A stretch of DNA of 64,000 nucleotides from Trichuris trichiura (lineage: Eukaryota; Nematoda; Enoplea; Trichinellida; Trichuridae), in contig JBAJFE010000005.1 in the NCBI GenBank assembly GCA_037903355.1, positions 4,216,001 through 4,280,000 on the forward strand. The letters run 5' to 3'. A program made the translations under genes and the position numbers. Under the pieces are notes generated by a model. That model was not told the origin of the DNA. It saw nothing but the letters and a program-made list of their open reading frames with translations, and made no database searches. Numbering within the stretch: position 1 is the first letter of the stretch; the number at the start of each line of letters is the position of its first letter. This document shows positions 34,346 through 46,855 of this stretch, piece after piece.

Positions 34346-36784
34346 CTAATAGGACAGAGTACTAGAGGTGACAGATTCTTGCATGGGATTGTATTGACCA
34401 TAAAGGCCGTAGCGTTGCACGAAAAAGATGATGTCAAAAATGATCGACTGCAAGCCAAGGCCAAACTTGGTGAAATCGCCAAACAGCTGTGACCATTCGT
34501 CTAAAATTGGCTAAATGACAAAAGATTGTGTAAACGGAGCGACAACTTGCCCATGTTGTAGGCGATTATGAACATTTGACACATACTGCACATTCCACCT
34601 GTAAAGTCGAGAAAAATGGAAGCAATGCTAAAACCTTCAGTTGACTTTCTTCGGTAGTTCAGGACAACCTGAAGTGTGACGGAAAGCTTGTGTTAAGCAC
34701 ACAATTTGCTAGCCTGACATTATACCTGTGGTATATACTTAACAATGGATATGACAAGCTTGGCGTATGAGATCAATGTGACATAGATGAACCAAGAGAT
34801 AGTTCCTACGGCTGCCACAATTAGAGCAACCAAAGCAACGCCCCACAGCACTGCAAGAAGAACGGCGCAAATGCGACTTATACGTTGGCTGCCTCGCTTA
34901 AATTGTGCTCAATGAAACATACTACAGTGGTCGATAGTGAATGGAATGTTACCTCATACATAAAGCATTGAACACAAGTAAGAATGGTAGCTAGAAGGGC
35001 GTGAACAGCAAAGGCAACGTCTTGCACTTGAACCGGAATTACGCTGTTCGGTACAGCTTCGAGATATTGGAACTGAAAAATATACAGCTTTCGATTCGGG
35101 CCAAAAACGCCACTTACCTACCTGCACTAATGGAATGTAAAACAAGGCGCAGTTATATACCGAATAGAATAAGAATCCGGTTGAGTTCAATGCCAAAAAA
35201 TCGAAGTTCAAACCGACAACGCTAAATAGGCATACTGTGTTCCATTTTTAAGGAATGCGGGCAAAGTGGGGACGCACCTTTTTCGTCGAATGTTCAGCAC
35301 TATCTGAGGCCAAAAGGATATCGTCCACGCGGCAAAGTACACCCAACCGAGAATGCTACTGATCAAATTCAGTATGTCGAGACGATAGACTGAGATCAGT
35401 ATGAAATTTTCTTCCAAACTGAAATGCCAGTTTTGTACAGACTCGACTCAATTGCAAGTCTTTTACTTAACAAATTTTTATAAAAAATCAAGTCGTAACT
35501 TCAACTATTCGCTATTAACTGCACCACTGTGCAATGGTTTTCTTCTACTCTATTCACCCATAGCGAGCCGGCAAAAAATAGCACCTTATACGTACACTTT
35601 CCGAGCAGAAAAATAGAGTTACACAGCGGAAGAATGATTTTCAAACTTTGGCGCCATCGCTCTGCGAACGCAAGAGCTACAGTCAATTTTAAGTCTTCAA
35701 GCCGTCATCCGAACAGGTTATTCCGATGGCGAGGAAAAACTATCCGGCATACGACCCGCCAAATGGTTAGTAAGTTTGATGCTTCAAAACTGTCTATTCA
35801 ATTCGTTTAGCAATGTTGCCATGTCTTTTTTTCAAATGCAAGCTGCGAGCCTCAGTTTTCACTTTGTATTCTTTTCCCACTGTTTTTTTAACAAAAAAAC
35901 CACGGAGCTGTTACAAAACCTCCAATATCTAAATATTTTGAATATTCGAATACTACAGTACGCGTTGTACCTTCAAATCATGGAACCATGCCTACTGTCA
36001 TATTCAAATGTTTGATTACTACAGTAGGTATGGTACCTGCAAGTCAATCGTCCTTGCGCTATCTCAATTTTTTGACTTGCAGGTACAACGCGTACTGTAG
36101 TATTCAAATATTTGAATACGACAGTAGGCATGGTACCTGCAAATCAATCAGCTTTGCGCTATCTCAATTTTTCGTAACCTGAACGAGCTCTTAGCAAATA
36201 CGCTTTGGTTAACGAGAAATTACCGAGTTTATATAAACATATAAGGTAGTATTTTTTTAAAGTCATATTTTCAAGCTAAAGCGCTAGCATAAAAGTGAAA
36301 ATGTAATTATTCAAAAATTCAAAAAACGTAAGATACCTTTCTGCAGTCTCGCATTCGTTCCGTTTGGAAGTTCTATTTTCCGCAATGTAAACATTTGACT
36401 TCAAGCGGGCTGCATAGTAATGCACACGATGTGGTTGCGTCGAATTGGCGGCTATGTGCAACGACGAGTTTTCCAACAATAGCACGTCGGGATATTGAAC
36501 GTTAAAGTGAACTGTGTACGCTTCCGGAGAAGGTTTACTATAAGCCAGCAATGTACAGATCGAAACTGAGCGACCTCAAGCGAGATATTGTACTTCAAGC
36601 GAACAACGAATGACTTATTTGAGTCTAGCAGAACGTCATCAGTGCGTGGTTCGAAGACAGCGAAGAAACAACCATCCGAACTTGCTATAAAATGAAAGCT
36701 TTTGTAATAGAAGTGCCCTTTTCGTCTCTTACCAAAAATGGCAGTGAAAAATTGAAAAGCAACAAGAAGCAACAAGCAATTCAT
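34346..36784 (-). CDS. CTNS: Cystinosin, lysosomal cystine/H+ symporter
   Basis: Cystinosin exports cystine from the lysosome. Nine exons: 36733-36784, 36594-36684, 36337-36537, 35278-35418, 35122-35221, 34953-35072, 34726-34896, 34551-34668 and 34346-34500. They give 382 residues in unbroken phase, close to the human protein. A signal peptide (MNCLLLLVAFQFFTAIF) precedes a lumenal domain with several N-glycosylation sequons, then seven membrane segments. Both PQ-loops are present (WTISFWPQIVLNIRRK and VKYIPQVVLNYRRKSTEG), as are GLNFDFLALNSTGF and DFTKFGLGLQSIIFD. The intron at 34501-34550 uses a GC donor. The third intron (35419-36336) is filled with palindromic repeats. The cytosolic tail lacks the GYDQL lysosomal signal of vertebrates; a nearby YGQY is the only tyrosine-based candidate. 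Confidence 0.94.
35935..36175. repeat. Nested direct and inverted repeats in cystinosin intron
   Basis: A unit of about 52 bases (acagtagg.atggtacctgca... to ctcaattttt) occurs at 36020-36071 and again at 36121-36172. A further inverted copy spans about 35937-36010. The centre around 36096-36125 is itself palindromic (tattcaaatatttgaata). The motif TACTGTAG/CTACAGTA recurs in each unit. This is probably a MITE-like or foldback remnant. Confidence 0.7.
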
Positions 36785-39700
36785 GACTGGAAACGGCGGC
36801 CAACTCTGAAATGGAACATATTACGAAGCGTACGAGGCTCTAATCGGGAAATCATTTCAGCTAAGAACAACAATAACAAGGAACTGGAAAAGTTGAAGCT
36901 TTAGGTTAGCAAAAACAATTTCGTCGCGCACAAGCTTACCAAGCGTTACTTTCAGTTCAAATTTTTCGGTGCTTGGACATTCGGACAATCGGAAAAACTA
37001 GTCTTTTCATTTCGACAGACAATCAAAGAGACACTATCTTTGCCGCTATCAAAACTAGTCAACCCGAACGAGAATAAACAAAAAGTTGTGCAAGCTTATA
37101 AAGCAAGTAGAAATGTACAACAAGAAAAATGTCGCCTAAAATGGTAGACACGTCACTGAACAAACTTAGCTGAATCACTTATGAATTACTGTAGTAAAAC
37201 TATGCACTTTAACCAACAGTAAGCAAAGAAATCTTATCAGTTACTTTGGATCGATATTGATAAACAGCTGAATAAACATTTTCGTCTCTTCTTTAACCTA
37301 GAGCAGTTTAAATAAGCCTGCAAAGCAAACGTAAAATGTCAGAAAGAAAAATATGCTCACTACAAAGTTAGCAAGACGTCCTCTTCATTGTCAACTTTTT
37401 GCCACACTCGCGACAGCCTATAACGTATGTATTATACACCGCGTACGGTTTTGGAAGAGAATTAATGCTTCGTGACCTTTTATAGGAGTAAAACGATTAA
37501 CTCACGCGGTATGCACAAAAAAGAACTTCCCAATTGGCCAAATGCCAAATGAACGTGAGAATATGCCAAGCACTTTTAGAGCGTATAAAAGTGAACGTAT
37601 ACGCGAAGCGTTAAAGCACGTGAAAGGGCAGATGACCGACAAAACCAGTCGAAAAAGGTATTCGAACGAGTAAGCTTATTAGAGCTTGAAGTGACGACCT
37701 CATTTGCAATTCATAAAAGAGTGAAACAAACTGGACAACCGATCAAACTTAATAAAAGTTAACATTAAGGCAACGCCGAAATTGCGAACAAACTATTGGC
37801 AATTTTTACTACGAGAAAGATGCCGCAAACACGACGACAGATGTTGAAAGAAAAATTTTCCAACCAAATTTGCCAAAAGTCATAGAATAACGCGTAAGGT
37901 ATATTGCGTACGAGCGTGAGCAATCATTCAGAAATGAGCTTCAATTAACTTCGCCAATAAATCACTGTTCCTCAATTAAGTCATTCTCAATGATACCGAC
38001 ATTGAGGAAGGATCAAAAGCCTTCATAATTCGCGCGGGACAACAATAATAATAACAATACACTTAAAAATTGAACTTTTTGGTAGCAGGAAGCTTCACGA
38101 TATTGTTGTTGGGGTTGTACGAGGCAAATGTACAAAGCTTTTAGCCGTACAAAAATTTGAAGAATGCTTTTCAAATCCGTATACGACTAAGAGTGAACAA
38201 AAGGCTTATATACAGATATCACAAGAGAGAGACAGAGAGAGAAAAAGATTATTTAATCACAGAAAATTTATCTGTTAAACTAAACGAACATTTTTTTATA
38301 GGTAAACGTGTTACACAACGATCGGCCTATTGTTCGTAGTACAATTGAGAACTGTGCGATGTTTGCTTTGGCAGTTTGCCAAACAGTGCGAACAGTCACA
38401 AGATTTTTGAACGTCGGAATACCGTTACATGAATGATTAGGCGTGACGAGATCATAGCACAGTGAATCATATTGCGTTCATCAATGACTTCCTTCCGCGC
38501 GAGACCTCCCACGACTGAAGCATGTGATCAAAGCTTTCGTTGCAACATTCATCTTACTACACTAGTCCGGAATTGAACTCAATTAACAAAAATTGGAAAA
38601 GTACAGCCAATTATAATGACAAATTGCGCTGACGGCCAACGTATTAAAGCTCATGTTAAACGTACGGTTCTACCGTCGGAATCTTAGGCATCCGCAGCCT
38701 TTCACCTTCCCGCGGAACGTTGAATATCCGTTTTTTGATGAAGGATTACTACATGGGTTATTTACTTTTTGTTTGAGATAAACTATCGCCATTTTTTACC
38801 GCTGAATGAGGAATAAGGAATTTTCGAAAACTCACTCTACTTACTGTATTACACTTACCTGCGAATCACTATCCTGATGCATTTTTATTTAATTTGAAGC
38901 TGTAACTCAGCCGCGTAAGCCCTAAAGCTGGGTCACATAAACGGACAGTAGAAAAGCTAAGGAACCTACATCAAGCCTTTCCTTAAGCCAAAAGAAGCAA
39001 GCGCTATATTTTTGCGCCTTTTGGACGAGGAAAAGTCGTAACGTCCACAAAACCAAAAGCTACAAGTTCTAAGAGAGTGCTATTTTTCTTACTCACTTAT
39101 TGCAGCGTTGCCGTTACAAAGGAACATGAAAAAATGAAACTTTTTACGACGCTATTAACAGCACGGCTGCTTGTAGCAAATCGACGCGCCGAAACGTAAA
39201 TTAGTCGAAGGCTATCGCCCAGCATGTAAAGAACGTTTTGCAGCACGTCCAGTCATAGGAGCGAAGCAAACATTTCGACAAACGAAGCAAATTACGAAAC
39301 TAGGAGCAAGCTGCCGAAGAACGCGCGTATTGAAGCTAACTTCGCAAAAGTTGTACCTTTGTTACCTTTTAGTTTTTTTTCATTCCCGGAACAGTCCCCG
39401 CGAATTGCCGCTTGCACAATACGCAGTGCGCCATGAAAGCAGAATGTATGCGAAATTTGAGAACGGTACCCTGAATAAGTGATGTTCAAGTTAAATCTAA
39501 AGCCCGGGAAGATTCGACAAATAATAACCAGCAATTACTACCCAAATATCGCTTGCTTGTTTATCTTAGCAAAATGCCCGGTTTAAAAAAGTTGCTTCTA
39601 GTTCAGCTTCACCAAACTTGTTCACTTTACCTTCGCTGACGTTTCGGTAAAGTTTTACCAAAGACGGTAGGCACTATTCGGCATCGCGAAAAACGAACGT

Positions 39701-39920
39701 GCACCTAGCACGATGTATAACTTGAGTATTCCAACTTTTTTTACAAAATATGATTTTCAAGTAGCATTTTACTAACATGCACTTCGTACAGCTGATCTTG
39801 ATCGCCAGAACTTAAATAGCTGTTTGCAATTCGAAGTTATAAACAAAATTGAAAATCGTTCATAATCTTTATTGAAATTGATCAAAGGATGCGAATGCCA
39901 AACTGCCATTGCGTTTTCAT
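36785..39920. other. Intergenic, no supported gene
   Basis: About 3.1 kb of AT-rich sequence between the cystinosin start and the 3' end of the MPP-alpha gene. Open frames are short and lack family features. A small GA-rich run lies near 38225. Confidence 0.45.
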
Positions 39921-42384
39921 TTACATAAAGAAGTAGCTGGGCGATTTCAAAAAGCTTAAATTGCGCTTCGCAATAGCTCTGTCAATTGTGTCGCAGGAAG
40001 GTAGCTTCTTTAGACTGCCGTATCCAACAATCGATACTCTTGTATTAAGCAGCCGATTGACCACTCGATCAATATCGGAAGCGCGCACTTCGCCTGAAGG
40101 AACGGTAGTTTGAAATGGCAGCGGAATTCAGGTACAAAAGATTCACCGATCGCGTCAACGTATTCCAACGGAGATTTACGCATGCCTTGACCCAAAATCT
40201 GTCTTGTCAAATCTTCAAACCTTACCGGTCTCTGTTCCAAGTTCATCAACAGCGAACTTTTCAACTGCGTCTTAGCTCTTTCTAATTCATCCTAAATTTA
40301 AGTTATTTAATACAGCGGTGACAGCAATTTGCAGCGATCGACTTACTTTATCGATTCCATGATTCATTGAAAGCATTTCCGAGCAGATAACGCCCACAAG
40401 GTCACCAAGGTTCTTTGGGTGAGTGCTCGCGCGAATGAAGAATATTCCAGAATCTGCGTAACCTAGATTTACGCTAGTTGCATTGTAAATCCAATGGTAT
40501 CTGAAATCGTAAAGTGTTTGCGAAACAGCTTCCCGCCGAACTTTACGCGCCTGTTTAGAACATTCATGTACAATCGTGTGTACATTCCTTTGCCGGGTCC
40601 GCCAGCGGAAAAGCTGCCACCACCGCCCATAAGTGAGTTGAGAACACAAAACGGAACGAAATCTTCGTCCGTGAATTTGCAGCTTTCAAAACCGATGACA
40701 AAATGACCAAGTTCGGGAAAAGGATTTATCGCCATGCCAACATTGCTCAGATCTTTTTCTATCTGCAAATAACCAAATTAGGCTTCCGAATGGCCTTTCA
40801 ACTATCGAACCCGTATTTCACCGCCTGTATACTGGGCTAGCGATTCGTCCACTCGCACTTTTTCGTCTGAAGTCCATGTTGGCGATGCTCGTTCAAACAG
40901 CACCTTTGAAGCGTTTACCAATGATTCATGAGAAATACCAACGCCTTAAACGGTAAGCAATAAACTCGCGGGACTTAGAAAAATCAATCTTCCCGAAATG
41001 CGCTACGGAATTTACAGTATGCCAGCTGTAATGCAGGTAAAACAATAGGTAAATTTAAGCTCATACTGTTGACGATGAGCACAAGCCAAATAAAGCTCCA
41101 GCTGAAAAACAGCTACCTTTTGATTTTTGCCACTCGTCATGGTCAACAGGAATTCAAGTTTTCTCATCGTTTCACCTGCATTCAGTTAAGATACTGTACA
41201 TAATAAATTCGTATTTCTGCAATATACAAGCAAACCTCTTACCTCCAACAATTATTCGATTAGGAGTATAATAGGTCCTCATGAAGGAAAACAAGTCCGC
41301 TTTGTCAATTTTGTCAAAATTTTCCGGCTGGCAGTATTTTGGCAGACCAAGCGTATTATCCCGGTATGCAGCCTAGACCATCATTTCTACATAACAAATG
41401 GAACTTTTTCTTATAAGGATAAATTACAGCATGAATAAGATCATTAAGGAGCTCCTCCGGCTCCGGCTTCATGGTAATAGCTTCAACGTTCGACTTGACA
41501 ACTTCACGCGCTGTCGCAATCTATGAAAACAAATTAATGCTTAAACGGAATTCTGTCTAATTCAATTTTCATACTTCCGCTTCACTAAAGTTTGGATGAA
41601 ACAAACTTTCTGCGATCAATTCCAAAACAGCCTCAGCCGAAGAAGCTCGACAAGAACTTGCATATATCAACGAATCTCTAAAATTATGCGCACATACAGA
41701 AAGGTACAACTGCTGATTATCCGTCCATTTACTTAGTATGCTGACAGTCAACAATGGCACCATTTTTCTCCATGATCTGCGTAATTTCGTCGGAATTTTT
41801 GAACTTTTTGCTCGGCTAAAACTTCCCGGCTTACGCATGCAAAACCTATCATTGGACGTTTACGGTGAAGGCTAGCTTCTCCAAGAAATGAGATATGCCT
41901 TTTGGAAACTTGGCTTCGTAACGACTGCCAGCATTAACGACGGCTAAAGAAGATGCCAGACATTCGTTGCATGAACAGAACGTGCAAGTCGTTAATTACC
42001 ACCGATTGTACAGAATTCACCGAATGTTGGCTCGGAAGCAACGGTAACACCATTTTCCAATATTGTAACATTCGTTTTGTACAACTCGATCTCGGGCGGC
42101 TTCTTGGAAAACTTTACCGTCGGCAAGTCGGGCAAAGGATGACCAAACGGGATGCGACAGGTGGTTGGCAGGGATAAAACGTACTGGCACAAAGAAAACT
42201 ATTTTACAATTCCTTTATTCAGAAGAAAGAAAAACAAGCTTACCGAAGGTGGCTCAGCGACAGGCGACGCAACTGCTGATGAAAACAATTTCCCGTCATT
42301 TTTTGACCCCGAAGCGTATCGTGGCAACGCTGCTTCGAGTTTACGTCGCAAAAAACGAAGCAAGCTTGCGCTTTTACACTTCAT
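39921..42384 (-). CDS. PMPCA: Mitochondrial processing peptidase subunit alpha
   Basis: This is the non-catalytic, presequence-recognising subunit of the matrix peptidase MPP. Twelve exons: 42244-42384, 42000-42183, 41864-41943, 41733-41815, 41575-41677, 41428-41520, 41243-41372, 40811-40944, 40551-40762, 40347-40500, 40147-40291 and 39921-40093. They give 543 residues. The N-terminus ([20 protein letters not shown]) is a classic matrix-targeting presequence. The M16 fold is clear ([35 protein letters not shown]). The zinc-binding HxxEH is degenerate, as expected for alpha. The alpha-specific glycine-rich loop is intact ([16 protein letters not shown]). One intron (40501-40550) must use a GC donor to keep phase with [11 protein letters not shown]. 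Confidence 0.95.
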
Positions 42385-42600
42385 AACGAAAAACCTACCT
42401 TAACCAGCCACCGAGTTGAAAAAACCTAACAATCAAGATCAAACGATCAATACAGTATACAAGTGATCTGCAAGTTGCGTCAACTCAAGCCTGGACAACG
42501 ACTACACGGAAACCGCCAGAGGCTTACTGTAGCCAATCGGACAAAAACGAAAATGAAATTTCAGAAAACTCTTTAAAACCTTTTCTGGATTGTTTTATCG

Positions 42601-43475
42601 TCAAAAAAACTTTCCTATCCGGAAGGGAATAAGATCACCTGGTGGAGCGCGAACAGCAACTCCTGAAAAGAATTAATTTAACTTTTATGAGCCTATTCTA
42701 ACCTAAAAAATTTTTAAAAATTAACCAAATAAATCATTGGGCCTTTTTGTGTCGATTAGCAGCGCAGATTTATCCTTTCTATCCTTCAACGTGTGTTATG
42801 CCAAAGCTTTGCATTTCTCGCTGTTTTCGTGAAATTACAGTACAACTGGCGCGCAGCAAACAGGAAAGATCCAAAAATTTCACTGGGCAAAATTTCTGGT
42901 ATTCGATTTTGGGCAGAATAGCAGCTGACTGACAGCTAATATGATGTTCAGGCTACTTACTACAGCAGATCTTACTGGAAAATTTTCATTTGTTTTTTTA
43001 TCGTCTTTCTGACGAGAACGTTCACTCTGCTAAACATGCAATGCTATTGTTTCTGTAAAAGTAAAATTCACTGATAAATCTAAACACAGCGTTTGACATT
43101 TTGAATGGACAGCTGATACTTGACCATTCTTAGATCTGCCTTACCCTATAGATCCGAGCTTCTGTTTCTGAAGTAAAATTTTAGCAGTTTTAAAAATCAT
43201 GTTTTAAGCTGTTCCTTAGGGACCCTTGAAACCATGCTTGCTTATACGACTCAGCCATCGCAAATGGGGTTCCGAAGAGAGGTTTCAATGCATCAGCAGT
43301 ACCGTGGAGAAATCGCGTACGCCTTGACTAAAAATTTTACAATCCAGATGCTCATTACCGTACACTGGTAAAAAGAAATCATGCAGCGTTTGATAAATGA
43401 TGCTCAGGCATCGATCTTTTGCCGTATGAAAATCAAGATAAAAAAATTCGAATAACGGACCCTTTTTGGTCAGGA
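42601..43475 (-). CDS. Unresolved spliced gene
   Basis: Pieces of a gene are visible but the model is incomplete. The last exon (42601-42662) follows an acceptor ttttcag and ends VAVRAPPGDLIPFRIGKFF. It joins in phase to an upstream exon ending ALLIDTKRPNDLFG across an intron of about 55 nt. Further upstream, 43224-43327 reads TRFLHGTADALKPLFGTPFA and continues AESYKQAWFQG. Before it, about 43370-43475 encodes FYLDFHTAKDRCLSIIYQT. The middle exons could not be joined without stops. VAVRAPPG recalls the AVRAPPGT strand of E2F dimerisation domains, but nothing else supports that. Confidence 0.35.
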
Positions 43476-44651
43476 AATATGACAAAACCCTTTTCTACAA
43501 CCTCGTAAAGTTTCAGAAACATATAAGAGCGACATGCACACGCACTATTAGACTGAATCTTGGGGATGGCATATTCTCAGTTTGGAGAGATCTGTCTAAA
43601 AAGTAAACGCCTTTATCTGCGCTGGGGTTTAGTGAACTTTCATTCATGCATGGAAACTTTTCCAATAAACATTTTTCGTAGGTGCGCTTTTCAGCAGAGT
43701 TACGATAAGCGTGCATAAAAATTCTGCTTCCTAAAAATCATCTTCAAAAATACGTCGCCCTGACCAACTCCAGGTCATCGTAATGATTTTACGTTTCCGT
43801 AAAGTCTTAACAATTCACCAGCAGTAATGACTCCTGTTGTACTCATCAGGTCCGCTTTTTTCGCATCGCCTTTAAGAACAAATGCACTAGGCGCCTTAGA
43901 AGACAAAATAGCACCGCACATTCTACACCGTCCGGCTGCGAACCCTCAAGAATGGGCGGCCCACTTACGGGTCTCGTAATCCTTCGCTCGGTTGAGATGC
44001 ATCGCATCAGAAAATACGCTTCCCGAAAGCATAATAATGCATTTCATACAGCGTCCAAGAGTTACGCCAACGTATTTATAGAGCAGCAATTACCCAGAAC
44101 TGTTATGAACAGCAAAACAGATTGACGTACGAGTATGCAGGCAAAACTGAACGTAGAATGAATAGGATGTTCATATCTCAACTTACGTTGAATGCAGTTT
44201 AGTGCGGCGCAACACTGGATGAAGTCTTACAGGAATGAATTATACTACCAAACAGAATTCATTCAGTGCGTAACAAACCCAATGGATAAATCAAACCTTT
44301 TCCTATGTTTTAAGATTGTCTCAAGGGAAAACTTAAAAAATTATTTCCATGCTTCGTCGTCCACCATGAGTGAAGTTAATTTTTTAAAAGTGCACTAGCC
44401 TGTTTTGAAAACAAACGTAAGCACAAGAAGCTGCGCATCGAACTGTAGACAGTTTAGTGCTCCTTCATCACGCAGTAAAGTAAAATCATACGGAATCATC
44501 TTCGTCTGAAAAAAAATGACTCTGACGACGGCCTTTGACGATTTTCAACATTTTAAGTTAAGGAAATGAACACGCCTTTAGCCACGGCGAACGAACGCCT
44601 TGCCCTACAGCGTAATGAAGGAGCACAAAGTCACTTGTCGCAACTTGTCAT

Positions 44652-46195
44652 TCAAACTGCAGATTGTTCAACTTTGGGAATTTTCCCTTTCTCTTCATCA
44701 ACCGTAGCAGTTGAGCTCGGTGGTGGGGGTGGGGGTGGTTTATCCATTTTGATCTGGTCAGTCTAAAAGTGGCAGCAACCGTCATACTTGAACTGTTGAT
44801 TTCCTAAACGCTGTGTTTGTCCCACCTTTGAATCAGGCTGAACTATGGTGATCAAATGTTTGGCGCAGCTCATATCATTCTCCTAAAAATCAAATACGCG
44901 ATCGAAGAACGATAAGACGAGTTGCTTACCGCATTCGGTATTATACTAACAATGGGCAAATCGTTCTCCCCGCCACGTTCTTCTTCCTCAACGTGCGATT
45001 GGAGCAACTGCAAAAAAAAGACTTTCCATAAGACGTCATAAATGAGGCAAAAAAAAGTAAACTCACGCATAAGGCTGTAACCAAACAGGGAACGCAAACA
45101 AATAGGAATACCAATAGGCTAGAAAGGAAGAAGGAAATACTGTTTGCATCCATGATACCCCATCTCAAAAATCTGCGCCTCGAATAACCGTCACCGTAAT
45201 GAACTCTGTCTGCAAAAAAGGTTAGCGTATACTTTTCAATGGCAATGAACGAACAAAGCTGAAAAGTGTAACCGGCTTCTTCTCGTTTGCTCAGGCCGGA
45301 AGGTAGCGCAATATGCAACATACACATTATATACATACATATGTAGGCATGCGGAAGCTACAGTTGCCTCACCAAGTTCGCAAAACCAGCCGTTTGTATC
45401 CGGCGGGCATTTGCACATCTCAGAATTGCCCAATACCAATAAACGACCACCGTTCAAGCATCTGATTCGTGGACGCGCGGATAGCATAAAGAATGAACGT
45501 AGAATAGAATATTCCCCGCAGCAGTATGTCGTATTCTCAAAACAGTCGACGTTCATGTAAACATTAATCGGCCGATATCTTGTTTGGAAAACAGTGCCAA
45601 TGGCGTCCATATGCTTCGTCCATGGAGTCCATTGAGTCCTGTCGCATTTGTTGCATTGGCATGGCGAACCAACACTTTCGTGAGTCCATCTGCATCTTCT
45701 TCCGTAAGGCTTTTCAGCTTCTTGCACGCTAACGTAACTGTACTGCCATACGCAGGAGCCCAATTCAAAAACGTAGCTGCATCTAATCAGTTCTGTCTCT
45801 AAGCAGTCCAAATAGGGCTGATGTACGCACGAGAAATAATCCCAATTATCATCTCCAGTATTGTTAAATACTTTTATTTCGTCCCGTAAGTAACTGTCCC
45901 CAGTGTAATTGCGACTAGCTTCAAGTTCGCTCACATAACCAAGGCGTCCTTGCTTAAAGTATTCGCTACAAAAGGCAGCAATGGCATGCGAGGAATTCCC
46001 CTTTCCAAGGTAGGATCTCGATACGATCGAGACGCATTCATTGGCCGTTGTTCGAAAACCCATGACGTCATAAAGAGAATTCTCAAAGGGACAAGTATCA
46101 TAGTTGAAGAACACCTCTTTGGCCAAAAACTGTTTCCCTCCAAGCGCGGCTAGCAATACAATAAGCGGAAACATCCTGCCAACTGCTCTCGGCAT
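44652..46195 (-). CDS. Cysteine-rich single-pass receptor-like protein
   Basis: Five exons (45373-46195, 45067-45209, 44930-45007, 44826-44882, 44652-44762) give 403 residues. After a signal peptide (MFPLIVLLAALGG) there is a large ectodomain with about 20 cysteines, several N-glycosylation sequons and a C-terminal EGF-like end (CLNGGRLLV...CKCPPDTNGWFCEL). One transmembrane helix follows (FFLSSLLVFLFVCVPCLVTA), then an acidic cytoplasmic tail with a polyproline run (KPPPPPPPSS) that could bind SH3 or WW domains. It is a type I membrane protein of unknown function. I start at the Met of MPRAVGRMFPL, 15 codons inside a longer open frame. The Cys pattern does not match a family I know. Confidence 0.7.
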
Positions 46196-46855
46196 AGACA
46201 GACTAATATGCGTGCAACTAACGTGCGGATAGTAGCCCAATAGGGTTTTAAAGTAACTTTGCTTTAAACTGTTCAGCCCTTTATAAGGATAGCCAAAAAG
46301 TGATACCTGAAAACTACTATTTCAAGTCAAGATTTTGCCTTGCTAAACAGTACCACTTCATTCCAATTCTGCAAGCTTGCTTAAGACTCTTTTACAAATC
46401 TGAGCATTGTTCAATGAAGAAAAAGAAAAAAAGACAGTACGAAGTGAAAATGTTCAAACGGTTCGTCCATCAAAAACAGACAGATTAAGATGCACGTAAA
46501 CCGGCTCAGATTCAAAAGGCTGCGGCGGAAACTGGACGAAGAAGTCCCATTTCGTCAGCACGATGAATGCGTCTTACTTAAGACACCGGTGAACTCAAGA
46601 CAGAACACAAACATTCGTAAAAGTATTAAGATAAAGGCTGGCAGGTGGAAAAGCCAAGTCGGTGGTGGACAGCGAGTGTCATAGCGATTACGCAGTACCA
46701 AATACTTCCCGTAAAAGATGGCACGCCACATTGACATCCACGAAGGGTTAACTCTTCACGCGTACAGTCGCAGGTGATCGCGCGTCAAGCATAACGATGC
46801 TAAGCAATCTTGTACTCGTAGACTTCGCGTTAAACAGTCTTTGTTGCAACGAGGC

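Noticed and set aside
40913..41200. Short open stretch at 41127-41178 as an extra MPP-alpha exon
   Set aside because: It has plausible splice sites and phase, but it would separate IIVG from GVGISHES, which are contiguous in the family; the direct join 41243 to 40944 is better.
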